Of a stretch of 64,000 bases of DNA, positions 36,849 through 47,441 are shown one piece after another. The notes beneath the pieces were generated by a model, which was not told the origin of the DNA, did not search any database, and saw only the letters and a list, made by a program, of their open reading frames with translations. The position numbers were made by a program, and so were the translations under genes. Origin of the DNA: Histoplasma ohiense (lineage: Eukaryota > Ascomycota > Eurotiomycetes > Onygenales > Ajellomycetaceae); the NCBI GenBank assembly GCA_017607445.1, contig JAEVHH010000002.1, positions 6,416,001 to 6,480,000 on the forward strand, read 5' to 3'. How positions within the stretch are numbered: position 1 is the stretch's first letter; the number at the start of each line of letters is the position of its first letter.

Positions 36849-37125
36849 TGCTGCATGCAAACATATCCTTTTAGCTATTGGGAGCCTCCTCCGCCCGTAC
36901 TTGGAGATACTCCGTTGGTAATTGTGTCTACTCCAGCTCCGGCTGTTGTTGTTTAGTTGATGTTGATATTGCTATCGTCATAGTCACGTGGTAGCACCAT
37001 TTGTAAGAGGGTTGTATTTTGTTAGGCCACTGGGGCAAAAGAGCTCTCTCACACCAACAGCTAGTTAGTTGACTAGTTATCAACATACAACCTCAGCTCA
37101 AATCTATTTCCAAGATCAATCACTC

Positions 37126-38105
37126 ATGATGTCGTCGACTTCAAAAAACCCTTCTCCAATAAATGTTGAACAGCTTATGGATCTGTTACACAAAGAGAAG
37201 ATAGTTGAGTATCACAATATCTCAGAGTCCACAGTAAAAGAGTTTCTTGAACTTTCTGACTGTAAAAATCTGAAGTAAGTCTCTTTATTCATCTATAAGA
37301 CTTATTATTAGCTAATGGTAATTATAGACTGTCATATAATCCCCAAACTAAGACAGTTAAGATTGTTATGCCTACCTGGATCCACGGTGGTTGTCTAAAC
37401 TGGATTCAAGATTGGATTGCAGGTTTTAGAAGATTGGAGCAGTAGAATCAAAGAACTATATCAGCTGCTGGAGAGGGAGAGTTGAAAGTATTTGCTGGAG
37501 AATATGCAAATCGGTGAGTTTATATTTCTGTTAATTTTCTTATTCCTTTTATACTAGAGTATTACTAACTCTACTTTAGAATCGTAATGCCAGACTGTGC
37601 TATTTTCGTTTCTACTCTCAAATACCCCACGATAGCAATGGAGATTGCATATACCGAGACCTACGAGGATCTGAAAAAACACGCCCGTCTGTTACTTGAA
37701 GGGACAGCAGGAAAGATTTCAATTGCTATTCTAGTAAAGATAGTGCCTCTCAGATCAGATGAAAGTCATATTCAATCTGCTTTTGTACAGCTCTATGAAT
37801 ACAGCTCTACACAAAACAGAGCTATTCCTAGAGGAGGCCGCAAGGTATTTTGATAATCTTTTTGAATTTATTATAAAGTTAACTAACCTATAATTTTCTA
37901 GACGCTCTTTCCAGTACCCAACAATCATGCCCTTCAGAAGATTGGGTTTTCGTGGGAAGATATTCTAAAATCTCAGCTTCCACAAATACAACCTGTCTCA
38001 GCCAATCCACCTCCACTTCTTCTTGATGATCTTCGTGAGATTATCAATGCTTATACAGAGAGACATATTCGATTGGGCAACGACGATGAAGATCGGCTTA
38101 ATTGA
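37126..38105 (+). pseudogene. Broken gene of a PD-(D/E)XK-like (Uma2-like) fungal family
   Basis: Exons 37126–37274, 37328–37513, 37580–37844 and 37902–38105 join in one frame of 268 codons across good GT–AG sites, but an in-frame TAG at 37443–37445 (codon 89) breaks it. Visible blocks are INVEQLMDLLHKEKIVEYHNI, then LSYNPQTKTVKIVMPTWIHGG, then ELKVFAGEYANRIVMPDCAIFVS, then YPTIAMEIAYTETYEDLKKHARLLLEG and KISIAILVKIVPL. The arrangement VMPD…MEIAYTE…ILVKI recalls the PD-(D/E)XK/Uma2-like fold, seen in expanded fungal families, with Asp and Glu where the catalytic acids would be. The family call is inference. The surrounding DNA is markedly more AT-rich than the neighbouring genes, suggesting an accessory insertion. 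Readthrough of TAG or an unannotated splice cannot be excluded. Confidence 0.6.
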
Positions 38106-39198
38106 TCATTTTGTTATACAATCTGTGAGTATACATGATAATGTTGTTGACAGTTTTTACAAGTTTATTTTTATCCTGTGAAATTGGACTGGCCGTAATT
38201 GAAGCGACAATGGAAAGCCCGTTCCAAGCTAAGTTCGAACTTAAGCGCTCCATCGATAAAACTGAGGGATTCAAGAGCGAAAAGTGCTGGCGAGATGGTG
38301 ATTGTTATTCGTTATGAAACTGAGAGGGCGATGAGGATTATTTTCGGGATAGGCTGGGGGAGGCGCTGATTGATTGTTGGGAATAATTCATGTTGAAATT
38401 GTGAGGGGTATAAATGATACCAAAAAGCATATTTTCTACGACTGTATTTTTAATTCTCATAGAGATCGATTGGATATTGAGCAGCCATGTTGATTGGAAG
38501 GTAGGGAGGTATGTAGGTAGGTAGGCAGATATCTAGCATTCTTTATTCTATCAGCAATCGATCGGATATCGAGCAGGGAGGCAGGTTGGCAGGCAGGTTG
38601 GCAGGCAGGTTGACAGGCAGATAGATAATTCAGGGGTAAGAATAGGGGGCCTCAGAGCCAATTGCATTAAAAAATCCAGTCTCCACTGCATGAAAGTGGA
38701 GATTTTCGAGCATTTTGATCAATCAGATATTCAGAAATCTGCTCTAAGCCAATAAAATCATTAATGAAGCAACTCTTGAGCCCTGAGCTTCGTATGATTC
38801 TTAGAGACTCCGCTTCGATGATTCATTTCATATCACACCAAGAAATGGACTGGGACCAAACCAAATACGTAATTCATGGTCCCACCGGCTGGGATACTAT
38901 GATATTTCCACTTATCCAGCCCAGCGCGGTTGCGATTGTTTTAGCATGTTCGCCTGCGATTCCTGTGGCAGATCACATGTTGCCGCTGCTTGCTGTGTCA
39001 TGGCAACCTCCAAGGCTCAGGCCCTGAACAGGGCTCTGTGCCCGTATTAAATATCTAAAGATCCCGATCCCTTCGTCTTGTTTAATTACTGTTTCTCTTT
39101 TTGAAATTGCTTCTTGTTTCTATATACCAGTATAAACTCACGCCCCCCGCGCCACTCTCCAACCGCCTCAAACCATAACTCACACACATTTTCCCACA
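38106..39198. other. AT-rich spacer with short repeats
   Basis: No gene is seen. It contains GTAG(G/C) tetranucleotide repeats (about 38509–38525), a related pair of sequences around GATCGATTGGATATTGAGCAG (38464–38484) and its diverged copy (38557–38576), and a 12-bp repeat at 38579–38620. A second half (38760–39030) has an open frame that I do not recognise. Confidence 0.5.
38464..38620. repeat. Diverged direct repeats and 12-bp GGCAGGCAGGTT tandem array
   Basis: Two about 20-bp direct repeats about 95 bp apart, followed by roughly three 12-bp units of GGCAGGCAGGTT ending in GACAGGCAGATAGAT. Confidence 0.75.
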
Positions 39199-39961
39199 AT
39201 GGCTGCTCCAACTGAAGTCACCGTCCATGACCTCAATGGCACCTGGGTCATGGTGAGAATTTCCATCTGTCACCTCAATCACAAGAATAAAGGTTAAAAA
39301 TCAACGTGGAATAAAAATAACTAACAGAAACCCCCCCCACCCCCCAAGGACTCATCCCTCTCCAATGACCCCGACGCCATCTTCAAGCTGGTTAGCCGCC
39401 CCTCCTCATTCTCATTATCACATGCAAAACGCAACTAGGAAGAGAAGAACATAAAAACCAACCAAATCTGACAAACCCACCCCACACAGCAAGGCATGTC
39501 CTGGCTCACGCGCAAAGCCATCGGCCTCGCCACCGTAACGCTTAAAATATCCCAAAAGGCAACCGACGCCGGCGTCGTCGAGCTCACCATCGACCAGGTC
39601 CTCACAGGCGGCGTCAGAGGCACCTCCGAGCTCCGTGTCCTCGACTGGTCCGAGCGACCCCACCAGGACCACATCTTCGGCAGCCTCATCGGCCAGAGCC
39701 GATTCTGCAAAGCCGACGCTTCTGCTTCTGCTTCTGCTTCTGCTGGTGATTCGGACGGAAAGCGACAGCCCACCGTCGACGTGCAGACAAAAACGGGCAG
39801 CGCGGCGGAGGACGTTGCTGTGGCCGAGTTCCTGCGCGGGGAGACCCTGGCGGATGGAGAGCCGGCGGACGGGTTCGCGGTTGACGGGGCGAATGAGGAC
39901 CTTTTGCAGAGCTGGGTGCGGAGTCTGGACAATGGGTGGACGGGGGAGCAGGTGGGGGTGC

Positions 39962-39998
<37 letters not shown>

Positions 39999-40238
39999 TT
40001 TTTTCTTTTTTTCTAACCTCCCTCCTCCCCTCCCTTTCTCCCCACTCCGTGTTGCGTTTTCATTTTTCGTCGGTTGATATCGCCATACTAACCGGTAGCT
40101 TCCCGATGGTCCCAGATCTGGGGATTCGAGAGAATCGAGGGTGTCAGACGGTACACCCGTCGCGTCGTGGTCACCAAGGGTGGCGAGGTCCAGAAGGTCC
40201 GGCTGGTCTATACCTTCGTGAACCGCAGTGCCGAGTAA
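39199..40238 (+). CDS. Lipocalin/fatty-acid-binding-protein-like small protein
   Basis: Exons 39199–39252, 39349–39390, 39490–39951 and 40116–40238, all phase 0, give 226 residues. The N-terminus, VHDLNGTWVM/DSSLSNDPDAIFKL/QGMSWLTRKAIGLATVTLKIS, follows the FABP/lipocalin opening pattern (G-x-W, then SxNxD, then GxxxxxRK). The C-terminal half (EQ/IWGFERIEGVRRYTRRVVVTKGGEVQKVRLVYTF) reads as consecutive beta-strands. An inserted ASASASASAG run interrupts the middle. There is no signal peptide, so it is probably cytosolic. Similar proteins occur across filamentous ascomycetes, generally without a function. The ligand is unknown and the fold assignment is inference from pattern. The acceptor of exon 2 could alternatively be at ACTAACAG (39322–39327), but that gives a poly-Pro insertion. 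Intron 3 holds a long pyrimidine tract. Confidence 0.8.
39962..40020. repeat. Long pyrimidine/T homopolymer tract inside an intron
   Basis: TTTTC repeats running into about 19 consecutive T, within the last intron (39952–40115) of the FABP-like gene. Confidence 0.85.
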
Positions 40239-41537
40239 ATTCAAAGATATATATAATAAAATATATATAACTAGAACATAGATATGCCGGGTGAATGGCC
40301 GTTGTTTTTGGCCTAACGTAAAAGGCAAGTAATAATGAATGTATATAGTTAACTAGTTATGTATTTATATCGGGGAATGGATATATTTATTTTGATACAA
40401 GATAGATAAGTGTTGTGTTTTTTCATTTTTTACGACCTAGAAACAATTACACCACAGGTCCCAAAATTTTTGCAATTGAGATAAGACAGTCTAGTCTCTC
40501 TCTGCCTCTCTCTCTCTCTGCCTCTCTCTCTCTCTGCCTCTCTCTCTCTCTGCCTCTCTCTCTCTCTGCCTCTCTCTCCCTCAATTGGTAGCGGGTTGAG
40601 GAGGCTTTTCCTTTCTTCATCCCATCATCCTATCTGTGTTCCCTGTGTGCTTACGCACATGCTACAGCTGGATGCATAGTATTCCCCCCGTACTCTACTC
40701 TCTGCTGCATTAAATCCAGCTTCCTCTAACCCAACGACCCCCCCATCCAATTTATTTTCCAGTAAAAATACAGCTAAGACATTCAATTGGATTCGATATC
40801 TGATAGCCTTTTGCAACTTGGTTCGATAGTTCGACCACAACGATCATCACATGAGGACCAGACGTCCCTACCTAGGTAGCTCCCCACCCACCATCTATCC
40901 ACCCCTGGTATCCACTGTCACTTCTCAACGTGTACGTTCATGAAAACTTATATTTAACTAAAATACGTGTGCATATCAATTTGTTCAAGGAACGGGGAAC
41001 AAGGGTGTACTCCATGAAGCACACAGAAAATGGAGATATTAAAAGGAAGGTGGGGAAGGGGCCAGAGGAAAACATCCTGGGGAATACAGCGAAAACATAT
41101 TTGCCAAATCTCCCCCTCAACTTGACCTCATTCGCACGTCACATTTTTCTTCTTTCGCCTCTCAGTCCCCTTCTCATTTCGTTCTTCACACCCTCTCCTC
41201 ACAATTCCCCCGCTCTTTATCCCCAGTCGATATATGTATATGTATATGTATATGTATACGTCAGACATAGCTAGGTATGTCGGGGCATAGTAACGTGTGC
41301 CTGCCACGGCCGGTATATATCATTTCAGAACAATATGTTAGTAACCCCTTTCTCACACAAATAGGAGATTTAAGGATCGCGCAAATAAGAAATCGTGTAA
41401 ACCAAAAAATACACACACAAACACACACACATATACACACAGAGAGATGTATATATAATTAATAAATGAAATCTTTTTTATATATAGAGATATATATGCA
41501 ACACAAAGCTAAAGTGAAAAAGAAATCAAGCGATATA
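40239..41537. other. Convergent 3' region with simple repeats
   Basis: No gene is seen. It holds a 16-bp CT-rich tandem array (40503–40575), GTATAT repeats (about 41232–41257) and AC-rich repeats (about 41411–41442). Confidence 0.6.
40503..40575. repeat. 16-bp CT-rich tandem repeat, about five units
   Basis: TGCC recurs every 16 bp (near 40503, 40519, 40535, 40551 and 40567), separated by CT dinucleotides. Confidence 0.9.
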
Positions 41538-43596
41538 TTAACTCTGTGTGGGCATCACGACGCTCGCCTTTGTATTGACCGCATCCTCACTCCGCCACAA
41601 GCTCGTGACGGTCTTCTGCTGCGTGTAGAATTGCAGGCCAGGCTTGCCGTAGAAAGTGCTTGCACCACCGCCTGCGATGCTCTTCTTGTTGCCGGTGAAG
41701 GAGAACATGGGGAGGGGGACCGGGATGGGCCTGTTGTGCCAAGGGGAAAAAATTTATATATATATATATTAGTGCATGTGCATATGGATTTCAGGGTTTG
41801 GGTTGGGAAGGGAAACATACACATTGATACCGATTTGGCCGGCTTCTAGCTCGCGTTGGAATTTGGTGGCGGTGGGACCAGATCGGGTGAAGACCGCAGC
41901 ACCATTACCATATTCGTTCGCGTTGATGAGGGAGATGGCGTCGTCGACGGTTTCCACTTCGAGACAGACGAGGACGGGGCCGAAGATCTCTTCCCTGTAG
42001 CAGCGCATGTGTGGCTTTACGTTGGTGATGATGGTGGGGCCAACCTTTTTGTGAACCACGTTAGTGACGAAAATAAACAGAGCAAGGATATATAGTAATA
42101 CCAGGGGACGCATTATTGACTTACCCAGTTGCCATTGGGGTATTTCTCGGGTTTGTATCCGCGCCCATCAAGTAGGATTGTGGCACCCTCCTTCTCAGCA
42201 CTGGCAATGAGGTCTTCAATCCGCTTCTTGCTCTCAGGGCTAATGACAGGGCCCAAGTCGGCGCCTTCTTCGAAGCCACCATCGACTCTTAGAGTCTTAG
42301 CGCGCTCAGCGATCTCCGGAAGCCATTCTTTGGTCTCCCCAACCATCACGAGGGTGCTCAATGCCATGCATCGCTGACCAGCAGCGCCAAACGCAGCACC
42401 GGTGATGGCATTCAGGGCGTGGTTCTTGTTACAGTCTGGGAGGACGGCTGCGTGGTTCTTGGCCCCCAGGTTGGCCTGGACTCGCTTGCCGTTGGCAGAG
42501 CCACGGGTGAAGATGTATTCTCCTGCGCGGTTGCTGCCGACGAAGCTGATGGCTTTGATGGCTGGTTCGTCGATGATGAAGTCGACTGTTTTAGCCGAGC
42601 CGTGAACGACGTTGATGACCCCATCAGGGAACCCAGCTTCACTGGCTAGTTCAGCAAGGATCATTGCAGCGCCGGGGTCACGCTCGGAGGGCTTGAGGAT
42701 CAAGCAATTGCCGGTTACAGTAGCAGTAGGGATGGACCAAAGGGGAATCATAGCAGGGAAGTCTAGTGAGAAGAAATTATCAGTAAACCTGGTTTCCAAA
42801 GGATTCCCCGAGGAGAAAGCGAAGAACAAAGAGAGAAGAAGTAGAGGATAAAAAACGAGAAGAAAAAAAAAAAAAAAAAAAAAAACATACTGAACGGGCA
42901 AATAGCGGCAACAACACCCAGGGGCTCTCTATAACTCCGGGTTTCCATATCCTTAGCGACTTCCAGAACCTCTCCCGTAATCTGTGTTGTAATACCACAC
43001 GCGGTCTCCGCGACCTGCAGGCCTCTCAGCACATCACCTTTGGCATCCGCAAAAGTCTTCCCTTGCTCCAGCGTGATACTGGCGGCCAGACGATCCCAAT
43101 TCGCGCGGATCAGGTTGGTGAACTTGAAGATGATCTGCTGTCTGGCCATGATGCTGGTGGCGCGCCATGCGGGGAACGCCTTCCGGGCACTCTCGACGGC
43201 GGCGCGCAACTCCGCATCTGTGCTCTGGGGCACGCGGGTGACGAGGTTGTTGGTGGCGGGGTCGTGCAGGTCGATCCAGGTACTAGCATTGGAGGGGACG
43301 AATTTGTTGTCGATGAAGTTGCAGGTGTTGACGGGGGAGGCGAGCGGGGCGTGGCTCTTGGGATAGTTCTCGGCCGGATAGGGAGCTGTAGCTACAGCAG
43401 ACGCAGGGCTCAACTGCTGGGCGGTGGCGTGCAATCTGCGGAGTGCTGTGTGCGATGCGGGAAGCTTGGAGGCCATTCTGCTGCTACTGGTGGCTATGCT
43501 GCGAGAGGAGAGGCCTGTAACGGGGATACTGCGAGAGATGGCGGAACGACCGATGAAAGCGGGGATGGAGCGGGCAACGGCACGACAGGCGGCCAT
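41538..43596 (-). CDS. Methylmalonate-semialdehyde dehydrogenase (acylating), mitochondrial
   Basis: Exons 42891–43596, 42125–42762, 41821–42044 and 41538–41730 give 586 residues. An ALDH6-family enzyme that converts methylmalonate or malonate semialdehyde to propionyl- or acetyl-CoA in valine and pyrimidine catabolism. The N-terminus MAACRAVARSIPAFIGRSAIS… is Arg/Ser-rich without acids, consistent with mitochondrial import; the ATG at 43596 is preferred because the longer frame starts only at TTG and crosses a TATA box. Family motifs are CNFIDNKFV, PLGVVAAICPF/NFPAMIPLWSIP (split by intron 1), FVGSNRAGEYI, LGAKNHAAVLPD, the catalytic Cys367 in AAGQRCMALS, EIFGPVLVC and GQIGINV/PIPVPLPMFSFTG. 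Intron 1 (42763–42890 region) contains a run of about 22 T on the coding strand. No lesion is seen. Confidence 0.95.
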
Positions 43597-44861
43597 GGCG
43601 GCTAGACAAGGGGAAGAAGATTGGTGGCACGGAGGAGGAAGCAGGGCGTGACGGGCTACAGCAGGAGAAATATATACAAGAGGTGGATACAGTATATACA
43701 GGACACGCAGCAGAGATGCGGAGAGAATTGGGGCAGGCGAGGCCGTTGACGTTGCGGAGAGCGGTTTCCTGGCTTTATATACTCCCAACTAGGACTAGCA
43801 GTGCTAACTCGGGGTTGCTCAGCGCGCTTTGCTGCGGCGTTCCCAGGCCAATCAGACCGCGGCATCTCGCCAACCTCGCTGGCCGGAGCGTTCTGTCGGC
43901 GCCCGCGGGCCGGGGAAGGGGTTATCTGGAGATATAGTACGGAGTACTCTGGCAGTGGGTCTGGTTTATCTACGGATATATATACTAGAATCTACTCCGT
44001 AGGATATATATATTCCTACGTTTATATCTATTTGATAATGCCTTATATCTACCCAGGTGCCATGCTACAGTCTTGAGCCTCACCCCAACGCTGTGGCGAG
44101 ATCTGGCGAACTAATGCCAACTGTGGGGATAATCTGGAGGGAAAAGATCAATAATACATGGACCATGCCATTCCATGCCCTTTCATTATTACAATCCCGA
44201 GACCGAGATATTTGCTTGATCTACCGTGAGAATGAAAAGAATATGATTTGGGAAAGAAAAAAAAAAAAACAATCAGACAACTTATGGTGAAGCAAAAAAA
44301 GGAGCAAATAAACTCTTGAAGAACAATAAAATATCAGATTATGTTTTACATTGTTTGAATTTTAAACAACACAGAGGAAGAAATGGGCACAGATCAGAAA
44401 GATGAAACCCACAAAGTAGAAGAAATGACCAATGACAGGAAAATAAATACCTGAAAGCCTGTCCTGTATTTTTTTTTCTTTTTTTCCTTTTTTTTAGGAG
44501 CAGTCAAGAGGTACTTCTGGTAAGGCTTTTTGAGTTGAGTTTTCCGAATTTTAGGATTGTTTCAGGAGATATCCTCCTCTTTCATGTTCCATATGGTTTT
44601 TTTGGGCTTGGGGTCATATATTTTTAATTTCCTGTGTCCATTTTCTCCACCTTATTTTTCTCCTTGTTCTTCTTTCGTTCTCCGTAATGATATTCGTTGG
44701 CTTGATTGGCGTTATGGTGCCATCAACCCGTGATTCTAGGGTCAGGGTTGCTGTCTGTCGTGTTCCAATCCTTCCACCCTCGTCGTCGTCGTCAAGTTCC
44801 TTCCGCCCTCAGGTGGGTATCACAAAATTAAAGAAAAATGTATAAAATAAACCCTTGGAAC
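43597..44861. other. Region between calnexin 3' end and dehydrogenase 5' end
   Basis: No gene is seen. The dehydrogenase promoter lies at about 43600–43900. Two dispersed-motif copies, TACGGAGTA (43938–43946) and TACTCCGTA (43993–44001), flank a TATATATA stretch. T- and A-rich runs at 44250–44500 probably belong to the calnexin 3' UTR. Confidence 0.55.
43773..43781 (-). promoter_or_regulatory. TATA box (TATATAAAG) upstream of the semialdehyde dehydrogenase
   Basis: TATATAAAG on the minus strand about 180 bp before the chosen ATG. It is the best consensus TATA element noticed next to a gene in the window. Confidence 0.55.
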
Positions 44862-46881
44862 TTACTCGCTAGTCTTGGTAGACCGCTTCTTAGCTCCACC
44901 CTTCACATTATCCGCCCCTGTGCTAACAGCTTCAGAGGCCGACGCCTTCTCCTTCTCCTTGCCTTTTTCAGCCTGTTTTTTGGGAGCAGGAGAGGAGCTG
45001 GAGCCAAGGCTAAGCCCACTAACAATAATGAGAATGAGAGTAACCAAGAGAGCGCACAGACCACCCGCCACCTCCGGAACAGCCTTGACGGCCTCGACCG
45101 GGTTTTCAAGAGCCAGGGAGATGAAGAGATCGATCTTCTTGCGAATGTACTGGACGGGATCCTCTTTGAACGAGGTTCCTGCCTCCTTCTCCTCATCCTT
45201 GGGCCGGGATGCTTCCTCTTCCGCAACCTCGACTGGGTGTTTGAGGTCCCAGGTTTCAGCCTTGAGCTTCTCCGCGTCTTCAATGGAGTGGCCAATGTAG
45301 ATGTTGTTGAAGAGGATGTCACTTTGCATTGTCCAGATCTCAAACCCGATCTATAGTGTGGCCGTTAGTCCATATCCTTTTCTTGTTTCTAAATTGAGAC
45401 AAAAGCGGACGTTAATCATGGAAAACTTACAGCGCCCATAGGCTCAAAGTTGGAGGGAGTCTTATCTTCGAAATAGTCGGGGTTGGGGATTTTGCGTGGG
45501 GCCCACGGTCCCTTGTAGGCGGGGTTATCGATCATGGGTGCGACCCATTTGCCCTTGTAGTCTGGGTTCTTCTTCATTGGCTGCTGCCATTTTCCGCAAC
45601 CGGACACTTCGCTGCACTTGGGGTTGGGAATAGTAGGCGGCGTCCAGTCTCCATCCTCCTCATCATCCCAATCCTCGGGCTTTTCGGCCTCTGGGTCAGG
45701 GATGCTAGTGGGCTCATCGACCAACCAATCTTCTGGCTGAACGGCATCAGTGTCAACAATTTCATAAGGTGCATCCTCATCCCAATCTTCGGGCTTGGTT
45801 GCATCTGGATCAGCGATACGAGCTTCGTCAACCCAATCCTCCGGTTTCTTATCCTCGGGGTCATCAATCTCCTTCGGAGGGTTGACGGCTGGGCTAAAAT
45901 CTTCAAGTAAAGTGCCGTTCTTGACAGCTTTTCCATCAATCCGGATCTGAAACGATTGGTCTGGTTTGACGATGAGGGTGTAAAGAGTGGATAGCTTGTT
46001 AATCTTGGCGGCTGGTGCCGCATTCATATGCTTCTCTTCATACTCGCCAGTCTTGGGGTTTTTATGCCTGAAGATGAAATGGACCTGTAGATCAAACAAT
46101 ATCAGCATTCGGTAGTTGCATATTTTCAAATACTCAATAGAAACAAACCTTGTTGGTAACTCCACACTTGTCAGGTCCGAACATGATCACATATGGCGAG
46201 GCGTTCGAGAATTCCTCAGCGTGAAGCTTCTTATTGTCCTGAAGAAGCTTCATATACGCGCCACCGCAAACCAGGGAGTCTGCCAGATATATCGTCAGCC
46301 GATAATAAATAGTGCGCGCAAAGGGAAGCCAAGCAAGGCTAAATCTGTTTTTCCTACTCACCCTGAAGTTTGACTTCATATTGAACGACCAACGTCTTGC
46401 CCTTGTTGTCGATCTTTTTGGGGAACTTGGCTGATATCGCGTGGTGGGCGGCGGGATTCTTAACCACCAAGCCCTTGTCGCCCACCATGCCATTCAAGAC
46501 ATGCGGCTCCTCAACAGCCCAGGTTCCAATATAGGCCCAGTCCTCATCCGAACTCGAATCCTCCTTCTTGGCATGGGAGGGCGTCCACCGGGTCTCCCAG
46601 TCATCAGTGAATTGCTCGAGGAATGGAGCTTTAAGGGTGGTGGGCTAAAATGGACGCGGCCTGTTGTTAGCTTTCTCTGGTCCTTGTTCATACCCGAGAA
46701 ACAGAGCTGAGAGCTGGCAGCCAGAAAGGGGGGGTTTGTAGCAACATACAGTAAATGTTGGCTTCTCAATCGCAGATGAGGGAGAAGGAGCATCCCCCTT
46801 GACCTCTTCCTCAGCACGGACATTGCCAATGAGAGCTACCGAGGAGAGGATGAGGGACGCCAGAGAAGCGTTGAGACGCAT
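44862..46881 (-). CDS. Calnexin, ER membrane lectin chaperone
   Basis: Exons 46750–46881, 46362–46644, 46149–46279, 45431–46084 and 44862–45350 give 562 residues. A signal peptide (MRLNASLASLILSSVALIGNVRA) leads to the luminal lectin domain, with CGGAYMKLL and MFGPDKCGVTNKVHFIFRH containing the conserved Cys pair and sugar-binding residues. The P domain shows four copies of the type 1 repeat (DPEDKKPEDW, DPDATKPEDW, TDAVQPEDW, DPEAEKPEDW) and four type 2 repeats (GDWTPPTIPNP, GKWQQPMKKNP, GKWVAPMIDNP, GPWAPRKIPNP). One membrane span (LCALLVTLILIIVSGLSL) and a Lys-rich cytosolic tail ending KKRSTKTSE follow. It retains monoglucosylated glycoproteins for folding in the ER and is usually induced by the unfolded-protein response. 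A complete, ordinary family member. Confidence 0.96.
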
Positions 46882-47295
46882 TGTGACGGACGGCCTCCCT
46901 ACGAGGATAAGGGCACAAGAAGGTAATCAGCACAAAAAGGGAATTGAGGAGACTAATCCACAGGACGAAGATAAGAAGAAAGGAGCGGAGGAGTATAAAG
47001 AAAGAGAGAGAATGTTGGGTTGGTTATCTTTTATGGGGAGGCGAAGACAAGTAAAGGTGGCCTCTTTTGCCGACACAAACAGAGCTGTCTTGGTGCTACT
47101 GTTACAAGGGCGCTTGGCAGGCGCGCTAGAGTAGGTCAGGTGACCTTATCCTCCGCCAAGGCAAAATAAAGGCTTAAAAAGAGTCGCCACATACCAAAAG
47201 TATTGCGCCGGCAAAAAGCGGAAATTCACACTGTATTTTATACTGAATGTCCAGTTCTTGATTGTTCCATTGTATGATCCTATCCTCATTCACCA

Positions 47296-47400
47296 CCATT
47301 CAATATGTAATCTACCTGCCAATCTATCTTCCATTCAATGTGTAATCTGCCTGCCAATCTGGCTCCCATTTAACATGGTATCCACCTGCCACCCACCACA
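47296..47400. repeat. Three tandem 35-bp repeats
   Basis: Units 47296–47330, 47331–47365 and 47366–47400 each begin CCATT(C/T)AA and contain CCTGCCA. Units 1 and 2 are close matches; unit 3 is more diverged. Confidence 0.85.
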
Positions 47401-47419
47401 TAGCCAGATGAGTATTCTA

Positions 47420-47441
47420 TTAGGGTTAACCCTAACCCTAA
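47420..47441. repeat. Telomere-repeat-like palindrome
   Basis: TTAGGGTTAACCCTAACCC and TAA follow in sequence: one TTAGGG unit head-to-head with two CCCTAA units. TTAGGG is the usual filamentous-fungal telomere repeat. Confidence 0.75.

Noticed and set aside
38764..39027. 87-codon plus-strand ORF after the nuclease-like pseudogene
   Set aside because: No recognised motif, no splice partners, and its composition is that of the surrounding spacer.
40508..40575. CT-rich 16-bp repeats considered as a CRISPR-like array
   Set aside because: The units are contiguous low-complexity repeats without unique spacers, in a eukaryotic genome.
43063..43605. 180-codon plus-strand ORF antisense to the dehydrogenase
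   Set aside because: It lies wholly over exon 1 of a well-supported mitochondrial ALDH and reflects its GC-rich third positions.
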